In this document: in pieces, positions 32,252 to 39,796 of the stretch
Position numbering within the stretch: position 1 is the first letter of the stretch
Layout: the number at the start of each line of letters is the position of its first letter
The notes under the pieces: generated by a model
Told to the model about the DNA's origin: nothing
Database searches by the model: none
The model's input: the letters and a program-made list of their open reading frames with translations, nothing else
Translations under genes and position numbers: made by a program
Assembly (NCBI RefSeq): GCF_014198245.1
Contig: NZ_JACIHE010000042.1
Span: 1 to 43,329 of the forward strand
From: Bradyrhizobium sp. cir1
GTDB lineage: Bacteria > Pseudomonadota > Alphaproteobacteria > Rhizobiales > Xanthobacteraceae
Length of the DNA: 43,329 nucleotides
Direction of reading: 5' to 3'

Positions 32252-34156
32252 TTACTGTCCGGACGCCTTCGGCAGCAGGTTCATGACCTCCCCCGACATC
32301 ATCAGGCGGTCGCGGCCGGCATCCTTGGCGGCGTAGAGCGCGCGATCGGCGGCCTCCACCAGCGAGGCGACTCCTGCGGTACGCTCGAACGTCGGCCGGC
32401 AGGCCGCACCACCCAGTGAAGCACTCACGCGTCCCGAAATCGGGCTCGAGGCGTGGACGAGGCCCGCCCGGTGAATCGCCTCGCGGATCCGTTCGCCGAT
32501 CCGGGCACAGCCGGCGGCATCGGTATTCGGCAGAAGCATGGCGAACTCCTCGCCGCCATAGCGCGCCGCCAGATCACCGGCGCGCTGCATCTCGGCCGCG
32601 AGAATCCTGGCAATCACGCGCAGGCAGGCGTCGCCCGCGGGATGGCCGTATTCGTCGTTGTAGGCCTTGAAGTGGTCGACGTCGATCATCAGCAAAGAAA
32701 GGCTGGAGCGGTCGCGATAGGCCCGCGCCCATTCCTCCTTCAGCCGCTCGTCGAAGCGGCGGCGGTTGGCAAGCCCGGTGAGGCTGTCCTCGATCGCAAG
32801 GGTCTCGAGCCGGGTTTCGAGCTGCTTGTGCTCGGTGATGTCGCGCGAGATCGCGACCACGCCATCGACACGGCCGTCGTCCTTGCGCGTCACCCGCATC
32901 GTCGATTCAAGCCAGACCTCGCCCTTCTGCCGGTGCGAGTTGCGGTAGGTGACGCGCGCCTCCTCCTTCTCGCCGCGCTTCATGGCGTCGACCAGGGCCT
33001 GGACCTGCGGCAGGTCGTCGGCATGAATGCCGGCGAGCGCAGGCGTTCCGATCAGTTGGTTGGCCCGCCAGCCGACGACGCGGACCGACGAGGGCGAGAC
33101 GTAGCGCAGCCGCTCGTCGAGCCCGATCCGGGTCACCATGTCGCTGGAGCCTTCGGCGAGCAGGCGGAAATGCGCTTCCTTCTCGATCAGGGCGGCCGCC
33201 ATGCGCTGTCCGCGATGCAATTGCCGCACCAGCACCGCGCCGATGATCGCGATCAGCAAGACCAGCGCAAGCACGTAGAGCATGCGGGAAACTGCGGCGG
33301 CCCGCCAGGGCGCCAGCAGTGCGTCCTTGTCGACGGTGGCGAGCAGGAAGAACGGGTAGCGGCCAGAGCGCTTGAAGAAGCTGACGCGTTCGGCGCCGTC
33401 CAGCGGCGACTTGAAGTGATAGGCGCCGCTCGGCCGTTGCAGGCTCGGGTTGCGAAACAACGGCTTGTCGGCGACGCTGCGTCCGACGAATTTCTCGTTG
33501 CTCGGGTAGCGTGCGACGATCAGGCCGTCGCCATGTGTCAGCGCAACGGAGCTGTTGCGGCCGATCTCGAACTGCTCGTAGAAGTGCGACAGATATCCGG
33601 AGCTGATGGTCGCGAGCACCGCGCCGCCGAAGCTGCCGTCCAGCTTGTTGAAGCGGCGCGACAGGGTGACGACCCATTCGCCATCGAGCAGGCTCTTCAC
33701 GGGACGGCCGAGATGGGCCTCTCGTTTCGGGGAAAGCTGGTGCTGGCGGAAGAACGCGTCGTCGCTGAGCGTCGAGCCGATCGTGCCGGGCGAGGTCAGC
33801 CAGTTGCCCTGGTCGTCGATAATGGCGAAGCTGTGCACGCGCTCCGTCGCCTTCTTGCGCACCTCCATGAGGTTTCTGAGCTTGGCGATCGTGGCGGGGT
33901 CGGTGCCGTCCATCTCCAGCCGGCTGACGACGCCGACGACGCCGGAATCGAGCAGATCGAGGCTGTCCTCGGCATGCTGCGTCAGCGAGCGCGCAACGTT
34001 CGCCATCTCGGCTTCGGCGCCCCTGAGCACCGCGTCGCGCGCGGCCCATTCACGCCAGGCGCTGACGCCGAGGATGGTCGCGCAGGTCAGCACGACGAAC
34101 GCCGCCGCACGCAGCGGCAGGCGGCTCCATCCGGCTCTTTGGGTAGCAGCGCTCAT
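32252..34156 (-). CDS. Membrane diguanylate cyclase (periplasmic sensor - PAS - GGDEF)
   Basis: A 634-residue inner-membrane enzyme making cyclic-di-GMP. A membrane helix (about 14-35) and a second (about 280-302) bound a periplasmic PDC/CACHE-like sensor of 240 residues. A cytoplasmic PAS domain (FRLLAEGSSDMVTRIG...VSPSSVRVVGW, about 325-445) follows, and a GGDEF domain ends the chain. The active site is GGEEF (534-538). An inhibitory I-site RxxD (RAGD, 525-528) lies five residues before it, so product feedback is expected. No EAL domain is present. It starts at the ATG at 34156; GGAGAA is 9 bases upstream but lies in a hairpin (separate entry). The ligand is unknown. Confidence 0.93.
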   Translation of the reverse strand: MSAATQRAGWSRLPLRAAAFVVLTCATILGVSAWREWAARDAVLRGAEAEMANVARSLTQHAEDSLDLLDSGVVGVVSRLEMDGTDPATIAKLRNLMEVRKKATERVHSFAIIDDQGNWLTSPGTIGSTLSDDAFFRQHQLSPKREAHLGRPVKSLLDGEWVVTLSRRFNKLDGSFGGAVLATISSGYLSHFYEQFEIGRNSSVALTHGDGLIVARYPSNEKFVGRSVADKPLFRNPSLQRPSGAYHFKSPLDGAERVSFFKRSGRYPFFLLATVDKDALLAPWRAAAVSRMLYVLALVLLIAIIGAVLVRQLHRGQRMAAALIEKEAHFRLLAEGSSDMVTRIGLDERLRYVSPSSVRVVGWRANQLIGTPALAGIHADDLPQVQALVDAMKRGEKEEARVTYRNSHRQKGEVWLESTMRVTRKDDGRVDGVVAISRDITEHKQLETRLETLAIEDSLTGLANRRRFDERLKEEWARAYRDRSSLSLLMIDVDHFKAYNDEYGHPAGDACLRVIARILAAEMQRAGDLAARYGGEEFAMLLPNTDAAGCARIGERIREAIHRAGLVHASSPISGRVSASLGGAACRPTFERTAGVASLVEAADRALYAAKDAGRDRLMMSGEVMNLLPKASGQ

Positions 34157-34194
34157 GCGGCAGAATTCTCCGATCGTTTCGGAAACTCTGCCGC
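34157..34194 (-). promoter_or_regulatory. Leader hairpin enclosing the diguanylate cyclase Shine-Dalgarno
   Basis: GCGGCAGA (34157-34164) pairs with TCTGCCGC (34187-34194), and inside this TCCGA (34169-34173) pairs with TCGGA (34179-34183). In the mRNA the outer stem directly touches the AUG and the Shine-Dalgarno GGAGAA (plus 34166-34171) lies partly in the inner stem. Control of translation is inferred from this layout. Confidence 0.55.
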
Positions 34195-34330
34195 TTCTCT
34201 TAGTGAACTCTGAAATCACTACCGGAATACGCGGCGATCTCCCCGGTTTCCAGTAGTCTTACGGACGCCGGGATCAGCGCATCGCTAACAAGACATTAGC
34301 AAGCCTATCGGAATCCGGCGCCTCTCGCCG

Positions 34331-34546
34331 CTAGCTGAAGATCGCCTTAACCTTGTCCCAGAGCGAAGGGCTATCTGCCTCCGCATCGGCCTTGGACGGC
34401 GTCGGCTGGGCCGCGCTGACGGGATCGGACGCGGGGAAGGTATCTTCCAGGCCGGTATCGAGCTTGCCGTGACGATCGGCGGCAAGCGCCTCACGCAGAT
34501 CGTCGGCGTGCTTGTCGTGCGGGGCGGGATTGAATCTCTCAGCCAT
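34331..34546 (-). CDS. Small acidic hypothetical protein, 71 aa, probable EcfG regulon
   Basis: A 71-residue hydrophilic protein. Residues 26-45 hold HGKLDTGLEDTFPASDPVS, a motif I recognise from small rhizobial proteins of no known role. The N-terminus has several His and the tail (SLWDKVKAIF) is amphipathic. There is no signal peptide or membrane helix, and much of the chain looks disordered. The start has an excellent AAAGGAGGAG Shine-Dalgarno. An EcfG-type promoter lies 22 bp upstream with almost no leader. It is divergent from hemE. Its function is unknown, but stress induction is expected. Confidence 0.85.
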   Translation of the reverse strand: MAERFNPAPHDKHADDLREALAADRHGKLDTGLEDTFPASDPVSAAQPTPSKADAEADSPSLWDKVKAIFS

Positions 34547-34567
34547 GATCTCCTCCTTTGGCTGGTC

Positions 34568-34592
34568 AACGCGACCCGATTGCGCTGGTTCC
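34568..34592 (-). promoter_or_regulatory. EcfG-type promoter for the 71-aa gene
   Basis: On the minus strand GGAAC (34588-34592) is followed after exactly 16 bases by CGTT (34568-34571), the same spacing as the promoter at 448-472. Transcription would begin near 34562, just ahead of the Shine-Dalgarno. The gap is shared with the divergent hemE start at 34653. Confidence 0.65.
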
Positions 34593-34652
34593 CCTGTTCC
34601 GCTGAGCGCCGGGGCGGTGTATCAGGAGCCATAACCTCGTTCAGGACCATTC

Positions 34653-35687
34653 GTGCCCCAGTCTGCGACAAAGCCCTTCATCGATGTGCTCTCCGGCCAG
34701 CGGCAGACCATCCCGCCCATGTGGATGATGCGACAGGCCGGCCGCTACCTGCCGGAATATCGCGAGGTGCGCGCCAAGGCGGGTGGCTTCCTCGATCTCT
34801 GCTTCAACCCGGAGCTTGCGGCCGAGGTGACGCTGCAGCCGATCCGCAGGTTCGGTTTCGACGCGGCGATCATCTTCTCCGACATTCTCGTGATCCCCTA
34901 TGCGCTCGGCCGCTCGGTGCGCTTCGAGGTCGGTGAAGGTCCGCGGCTCGAGCCGCTCGACGATCCGGCAAAGGTCGCGACGCTGGCGCCGCGCGCCGAT
35001 CTCGGCAAGCTTCAACCGGTGTTCGACGCCCTGAAGATCGTACGCAGCGCGCTCGATCCCAGGACCGCGCTGGTCGGCTTCTGCGGCGCGCCGTGGACGG
35101 TGGCGACCTACATGGTCGCGGGCCACGGCACGCCCGACCAGGCCCCTGCCCGGATGATGGCCTACCGGCATCCCGAGGCGTTCTCGAAAATGATCGACGT
35201 GCTGGTCGACAGCTCCATCCAGTATCTGCTTGCGCAGCTCGCCGCCGGCGCCGATGCCTTGCAGATATTCGACACCTGGGCCGGCGTGCTGCCGCCGACC
35301 GAATTCGTGCGATGGTCGGTCGAGCCGACGCGGCGGATCGTGGAGGGCGTGCGCGCGAAGGTGCCGGATGCGAAGATCATCGGCTTTCCACGCGGCGCCG
35401 GCGCACTGCTGCCCGCTTATGTCGAGGCGACCGGCGTCAACGCCGTCAGCATCGACTGGACCGCCGAGCCGGCCTTCATCCGCGAACGCGTGCAAAGCAA
35501 AGTCGCCGTGCAGGGCAATCTCGATCCACTGGTGCTGATCACCGGCGGCGCCGCGCTCGACCGCGCGGTGGACAACGTGCTGGCAAATTTCTCTGCCGGG
35601 CGGCTGATCTTCAATCTCGGCCACGGCATCCAGCCGGAGACGCCGATCGCCCATGTCGAGCAGATGATCAAGCGGGTGCGGGGCTGA
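34653..35687 (+). CDS. hemE: Uroporphyrinogen decarboxylase
   Basis: A 344-residue HemE, which removes four carboxyl groups from uroporphyrinogen III to give coproporphyrinogen III in haem synthesis. The substrate-binding PPMWMMRQAGRYLPEYR signature (about 19-37) is intact, as is the FSDILVIPYALG segment with the catalytic Asp, and GFCGAPWT and LGHGIQPETPI follow. The length is standard. The start is a GTG at 34653 with AGGAC upstream. It is monocistronic in this window, followed by a gap; a second haem gene (hemC-like) is 5 kb away on the other strand. Confidence 0.96.
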   Translation: MPQSATKPFIDVLSGQRQTIPPMWMMRQAGRYLPEYREVRAKAGGFLDLCFNPELAAEVTLQPIRRFGFDAAIIFSDILVIPYALGRSVRFEVGEGPRLEPLDDPAKVATLAPRADLGKLQPVFDALKIVRSALDPRTALVGFCGAPWTVATYMVAGHGTPDQAPARMMAYRHPEAFSKMIDVLVDSSIQYLLAQLAAGADALQIFDTWAGVLPPTEFVRWSVEPTRRIVEGVRAKVPDAKIIGFPRGAGALLPAYVEATGVNAVSIDWTAEPAFIRERVQSKVAVQGNLDPLVLITGGAALDRAVDNVLANFSAGRLIFNLGHGIQPETPIAHVEQMIKRVRG

Positions 35688-35799
35688 TTTTTTCCGCCTC
35701 TCAAGGGGCGGAAACAAAAGTGCGAAAACAACCCCATGCACAGTACAAATCATTGAAGAATTTCGTACGGCGCGATCATTCTCCTTTTCCGAAGAAGCT

Positions 35800-35829
35800 T
35801 TGACACGTCGGGCAAAACAGGCGCATAAT
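35800..35829 (+). promoter_or_regulatory. Consensus-like promoter with no gene behind it
   Basis: TTGACA (35800-35805) and CATAAT (35824-35829) are 18 bases apart on the plus strand, among the best sigma-70-like matches in this window. Downstream is about 70 bp of gene-free sequence with a small GGACC/GGTCC hairpin (35881-35895), then the end of the GntR gene on the opposite strand. It could drive a small or antisense RNA, or be a relic of a repeat. Confidence 0.45.
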
Positions 35830-35897
35830 GCCATCATCACCCGAGCGGCCGTTGCGCACAGAGTCTGGTGGGAGGGGAACGGACCTGTGTGGTCCCG

Positions 35898-36731
35898 TCA
35901 GGCGAGGAAATCGCTGCGATTCACCCGGCTGAGCGACGTTTCGAGCCGGAGATCGTCGCGCCTGATCTCTTCGACCGTCTCGAAGGTGAAACGGATGTGC
36001 TCGGCCGCCGCTGCTTCAGCCTCCTTGGTCTTGCCTGCGATCACCGCGTCCGCGAGCGCCAGATGTTGCTCCAGCAGCTGGTCGCGGACGCCCTCGCGCA
36101 AATAGAGCTGCGCGCGGCTGTAGAAAATGTTGTTGCGCAAAAGGTCGGCAAGCGCGCGCATGACGTGGAGTAACACCACGTTGTGGCTCGCCTCGTAGAT
36201 CAGGAGATGAAGGTCCACATCGGCGTCACCCTCCTGGCTCGGATCTTCGAGCTTGTGGGCCTTTCGCATCCGATCGGCGCAATCCCGGATCGCCTGGCGG
36301 TCGAGATCGGTGCCACGCAGTGCGGCAAAGCGAGCGGCGTGCGCCTCCTGAATCCTGCGAAATTCGAAATAGTCGGCCGTGACACGCGGCTTGTCCTGCA
36401 ACAGGGTAGCCAGCGGCCGCAGCAGCGGCGACAGGAACTGGGCGACGAACGTCCCCGAGCGGGTGGTGGCGAGCAGTCCGCGCTTTTCGAGGATTTGCAG
36501 CGCCTCGCGCAGTGAGGGTCGCGATATTTCCAGCTTCTCGGCGAGATCCCGCTCAGCCGCGAGCTTTTCTCCGGGCCGCAACACGCCCTCGAGGATCAGC
36601 TTCTCGATGTGATCGGCCATCGCTTCCGCGACTTTCGGGGTCCGGACGACGTTGCTCAAGATGGCACCTATCCCTTTGGCGGAACGCGCAGATTCGTATT
36701 GCGAGTATGGGGCTTTCGCGATCTCGGTCAA
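35898..36731 (-). CDS. GntR-family regulator, FCD (FadR) subfamily, LldR-like
   Basis: A 277-residue transcription factor. The GntR winged helix (about 32-98) has LILEGVLRPGEKLAAERDLAEKLEISRPSLREALQILEKRGLL. The FCD effector domain (about 110-255) carries the expected metal and ligand positions in DVDLHLLIYEASHN, EQHLALADAVI and AAEHIRF. It is divergent from lldP-lldD, so it should control L-lactate use, as LldR does in other bacteria. The start is a TTG at 36731 with GGGGAG 5 bases upstream; an ATG two bases earlier is out of frame. The palindrome at 36785 is its likely operator. Confidence 0.88.
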   Translation of the reverse strand: MTEIAKAPYSQYESARSAKGIGAILSNVVRTPKVAEAMADHIEKLILEGVLRPGEKLAAERDLAEKLEISRPSLREALQILEKRGLLATTRSGTFVAQFLSPLLRPLATLLQDKPRVTADYFEFRRIQEAHAARFAALRGTDLDRQAIRDCADRMRKAHKLEDPSQEGDADVDLHLLIYEASHNVVLLHVMRALADLLRNNIFYSRAQLYLREGVRDQLLEQHLALADAVIAGKTKEAEAAAAEHIRFTFETVEEIRRDDLRLETSLSRVNRSDFLA

Positions 36732-36774
36732 GCATGCTCCCCACCATCTATATCAGATGAGTAATATTTCCCAA

Positions 36775-36803
36775 TTGACAGCTATGGTAAAACAATTTTA
36801 CCA
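36775..36803 (+). promoter_or_regulatory. lldP promoter with GntR operator
   Basis: TTGACA (36775-36780) is a perfect -35. TGGTAAAACAATTTTACCA (36785-36803) follows, a perfect dyad of 8-bp arms and 3-base centre lying over the spacer and -10 region. Its ends (TGGT...ACCA) match the FadR-subfamily half-sites, but with a much wider spacing than the usual TGGT-N3-ACCA. Repression relieved by lactate is inferred. Confidence 0.6.
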
Positions 36804-36882
36804 AACCGCCTCTAGGATAATATTTATGCCCAAGACCGTGGACCACCGCGGCGGCGGATGAGGACAACGCGAGGAGATTTTC

Positions 36883-38529
36883 GTGGCGTGGACCCAGGCT
36901 TACGACCCCTTCAACAATCCATGGCTTTCGACCGTCGCGGCGGCGCTGCCGGTCATCGTGCTGTTGAGCGCGATTGCGATCTTTGAGATCAAGGCGCATT
37001 GGGCGGCGGCCATTGGCCTCGTGACCGCCCTCGGCGTTGCCGTGTTCGCGTTCGGCATGCCGGCGGGCATGGCCGGAATGGCCGCGATCTACGGCGCGGG
37101 CTTCGGGCTTCTGCCGATCGGCTGGATCATCATCAACATCATCTTCCTCTATCAGCTTCTGAATGAGAAGGGCGAGTTCGCGGTGCTGCAACGCTCGGTC
37201 TCCTCGATCAGTGACGATCGCCGCCTGCAGCTGCTCTTCATCGCGTTTTCGCTGGGTGCGTTCTTCGAGGGCGCCGCAGGGTTCGGCACGCCGGTTGCGG
37301 TCACCGCCGCGATGCTGATCGGGCTCGGCTTTTCGCCGCTCGCCGCGTCCGGCCTGTCGCTGATCGCCAATACCGCGCCGGTCGCCTATGGCGCGCTCGG
37401 CACGCCCGTGATCGCGCTCAGCGCGGTGACGGGGCTCGATCTCCAGGAGCTGAGCGGGATGATCGGGCGGCAGCTGCCGTTCTTCTCGTTGCTCGTGCCG
37501 TTCTGGCTGATCTGGGCCTTCGTCGGCTTCCGCCGAATGCTCGAGATCTGGCCAGCGATTCTGGTGGCCGGTGTCTCGTTCGCCGTTCCGCAATATTTGG
37601 TCTCGAACTTCCATGGCCCGTGGCTGGTCGACGTGATTGCCGCGGTGGTCTCCATGGCAAGCCTCGCGCTGTTCCTGCGCGTCTGGCGGCCCGCGCACGC
37701 GATGAAGGAGATGCCGGCGCGCTATGGCGCCCCGCTATCGGACCAGGCTCCCGTCGGCAAGGCCACGAAGGCGGCTGTCGCCAAGGCATGGACGCCCTGG
37801 CTCATCTTCTCGGTCTTCGTCTTCGCCTGGGGCACGCCGCAGGTGAAGAGTTGGCTCGACGGCATCTGGGTCGCAAAGTTTCCCGTCCTCGGGCTGCACA
37901 ACCTCGTGCAGAAGGCGCCGCCGGTCGTGGCCAAGCCTGTCGCAGAAGGCGCGGTTTACGTGCTCAATCTGCTCTCGGCGGCCGGCACCGGCATTCTCCT
38001 GTCAGCGATCATTTCGGGTCTGCTGGTCGGCTACGGTCCGTTCGGTCTGATCCGGATGTATGCGCGCACGCTCTATTTGACGCGCTATTCGCTCGCGACC
38101 ATCGCCTGCATGCTGGCGCTCGGTTTCGTCACCCGCTACTCCGGCACGGATGCCACGCTCGGACTGGCCTTCGCCAAGACCGGGGCGCTCTATCCGTTCT
38201 TCGGCGCGCTGATCGGCTGGCTCGGCGTCGCGCTGACAGGGTCAGATACGTCCTCGAATGTGCTGTTCGGGGGACTCCAGCGCATCAGCGCCGAACAGAT
38301 CGGCGTCAGCCCGGTGCTGATGGCGGCCGCCAACAGCTCCGGCGGCGTCATGGGCAAGATGATCGATGCGCAGAGCATCGTCGTCGCCTCCACGGCCACC
38401 AAATGGTACGGCCACGAGGGCACGATCCTGCGCTTCGTCTTCTTCCACAGCTTCGCGCTCGTCGTTCTCGTCGGCATCCTGGTGCTGGGCCAGGCCTATA
38501 TCTGGCCGCTCAGGCTGCTCGTGCCCTGA
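36883..38529 (+). CDS. lldP: L-lactate permease
   Basis: A 548-residue inner-membrane carrier of the LctP family that imports L-lactate (and often glycolate) with protons. About twelve membrane helices are evident. Family segments include GAFFEGAAGFGTPVAVTAAML, NTAPVAYGALGTPVIAL, TGSDTSSNVLFGGLQR and the C-terminal AANSSGGVMGKMIDAQSIVVA. The start is a GTG at 36883 with GAGGAG upstream; an ATG does not occur until far inside. It is followed after 15 bp by lldD and divided from its regulator by the operator region. Confidence 0.95.
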   Translation: MAWTQAYDPFNNPWLSTVAAALPVIVLLSAIAIFEIKAHWAAAIGLVTALGVAVFAFGMPAGMAGMAAIYGAGFGLLPIGWIIINIIFLYQLLNEKGEFAVLQRSVSSISDDRRLQLLFIAFSLGAFFEGAAGFGTPVAVTAAMLIGLGFSPLAASGLSLIANTAPVAYGALGTPVIALSAVTGLDLQELSGMIGRQLPFFSLLVPFWLIWAFVGFRRMLEIWPAILVAGVSFAVPQYLVSNFHGPWLVDVIAAVVSMASLALFLRVWRPAHAMKEMPARYGAPLSDQAPVGKATKAAVAKAWTPWLIFSVFVFAWGTPQVKSWLDGIWVAKFPVLGLHNLVQKAPPVVAKPVAEGAVYVLNLLSAAGTGILLSAIISGLLVGYGPFGLIRMYARTLYLTRYSLATIACMLALGFVTRYSGTDATLGLAFAKTGALYPFFGALIGWLGVALTGSDTSSNVLFGGLQRISAEQIGVSPVLMAAANSSGGVMGKMIDAQSIVVASTATKWYGHEGTILRFVFFHSFALVVLVGILVLGQAYIWPLRLLVP

Positions 38530-38544
38530 TCGGAGGCTGGCGAG

Positions 38545-39699
38545 ATGCGCTTGTCACAGTGTCACAATTTTCACGACTTCCGGCGGCTGGCGCGTTGCCG
38601 GCTGCCCGGGCCGATCTTCGATTACATCGACGGTGGGGCGGACGATGAGGTCACCCACCGCCGCAACACCGCCAGCTTCGAGCGATGTGACCTCGTGCCC
38701 AATGTGCTGCGCGGCGTGCAAGAGGTCGACCTCTCGGTCACCGTCATGGGTCAGAAGCTTGCGCTGCCGTTCTATTGCTCGCCGACTGCCTTGCAGCGCC
38801 TGTTTCATCATCGGGGCGAGCGCGCCGTCGCTGCGGCCGCGGCGCGCTACGGCACCATGTTCGGCGTCTCCTCGCTCGGCACGGTCAGCCTCGAGGAGCT
38901 GCGCAAGGCCCATGATACGCCGCAGATCTATCAGTTCTATTTCCACAGGGATCGCGGCCTCAACCGTGCGATGATGCAGCGCGCCAAGGACGCTGGCGTC
39001 GAGGTGATGATGCTGACGGTCGACAGCATCACCGGTGGAAATCGCGAGCGCGACCTGCGGACGGGATTCAGCATTCCCTTCCGTCTGACGCTCGCCGGCA
39101 TGCTCCAGTTCGTGATCAAGCCGCAATGGGGCATCCAGTATGTCACCCACGAGAGATTCAGGCTGCCGCAACTGGAGGAGCATGTCGACATGAGCGGTGG
39201 CGCGGTGTCGATCGGCCGCTATTTCACCGAGATGCTGGATCCATCGATGAATTGGGATGATGTCGCCGAGATGGTGCGAAGCTGGAACGGGCCGTTCTGT
39301 CTGAAGGGGATCATGTCCCCGGCCGATGCGCGCCGCGCGGTCGAAATCGGCTGCGCGGGGATCATCCTGTCGAACCATGGTGGTCGGCAGCTCGACGGTT
39401 CTCGTTCCGCCTTCGACCAACTCGCCGAAATCGTCGACGCCGTCGGCGATCGCATCGACGTGATGATGGATGGCGGCATCCAGCGCGGGAGCCACATCCT
39501 GAAGGCGCTCTCGCTCGGTGCCAAGGCTGTCGGCCTTGGGCGATCCTATCTCTATCCGCTGGCGGCGGCCGGCCAGCCGGGTGTCGAGCGGGCCCTCGGC
39601 CTGTTGCGGGCCGAGCTCGAGCGCGACATGAAGCTGATGGGATGCACCTCGCTCGGCCAACTCTCGCGCGCCAACCTGCGCTTCAAGTCGGCGGCGTGA
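38545..39699 (+). CDS. lldD: L-lactate dehydrogenase (FMN-dependent, quinone-linked)
   Basis: A 384-residue FMN enzyme of the alpha-hydroxyacid oxidase family that oxidises L-lactate to pyruvate, passing electrons to the quinone pool at the membrane. The catalytic His is H278 in LSNHGGRQLDGS, and the Arg that binds the substrate carboxylate follows (R281). The N-terminal FDYIDGGADDEVT and the later MDGGIQRGSHILKALSLGAKAVGLGR build the FMN site. It lies 15 bp after lldP in one operon. A closely related use on other 2-hydroxy acids (glycolate, mandelate) is possible, but the neighbour points to lactate. Confidence 0.95.
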   Translation: MRLSQCHNFHDFRRLARCRLPGPIFDYIDGGADDEVTHRRNTASFERCDLVPNVLRGVQEVDLSVTVMGQKLALPFYCSPTALQRLFHHRGERAVAAAAARYGTMFGVSSLGTVSLEELRKAHDTPQIYQFYFHRDRGLNRAMMQRAKDAGVEVMMLTVDSITGGNRERDLRTGFSIPFRLTLAGMLQFVIKPQWGIQYVTHERFRLPQLEEHVDMSGGAVSIGRYFTEMLDPSMNWDDVAEMVRSWNGPFCLKGIMSPADARRAVEIGCAGIILSNHGGRQLDGSRSAFDQLAEIVDAVGDRIDVMMDGGIQRGSHILKALSLGAKAVGLGRSYLYPLAAAGQPGVERALGLLRAELERDMKLMGCTSLGQLSRANLRFKSAA

Positions 39700-39796
39700 A
39701 ACGCCGGCGCGACGGCGCATCAATAGGAGGCGGTCATCAATTTGAGCGGCGCGCGCGGGACCTGACGGTTCGTCTCGGTGGCTGACAACTCCGAGC

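Noticed and set aside
35692..35718. TTTCCGCC...GGCGGAAA hairpin after hemE as an intrinsic terminator
   Set aside because: The T-run precedes the stem on the plus strand instead of following it, so it does not fit a terminator for hemE.
35876..35899. GGAAC...CGTC resembling an EcfG promoter on the plus strand
   Set aside because: The spacing is 15 and the -10 is CGTC rather than CGTT, and no gene follows on that strand.
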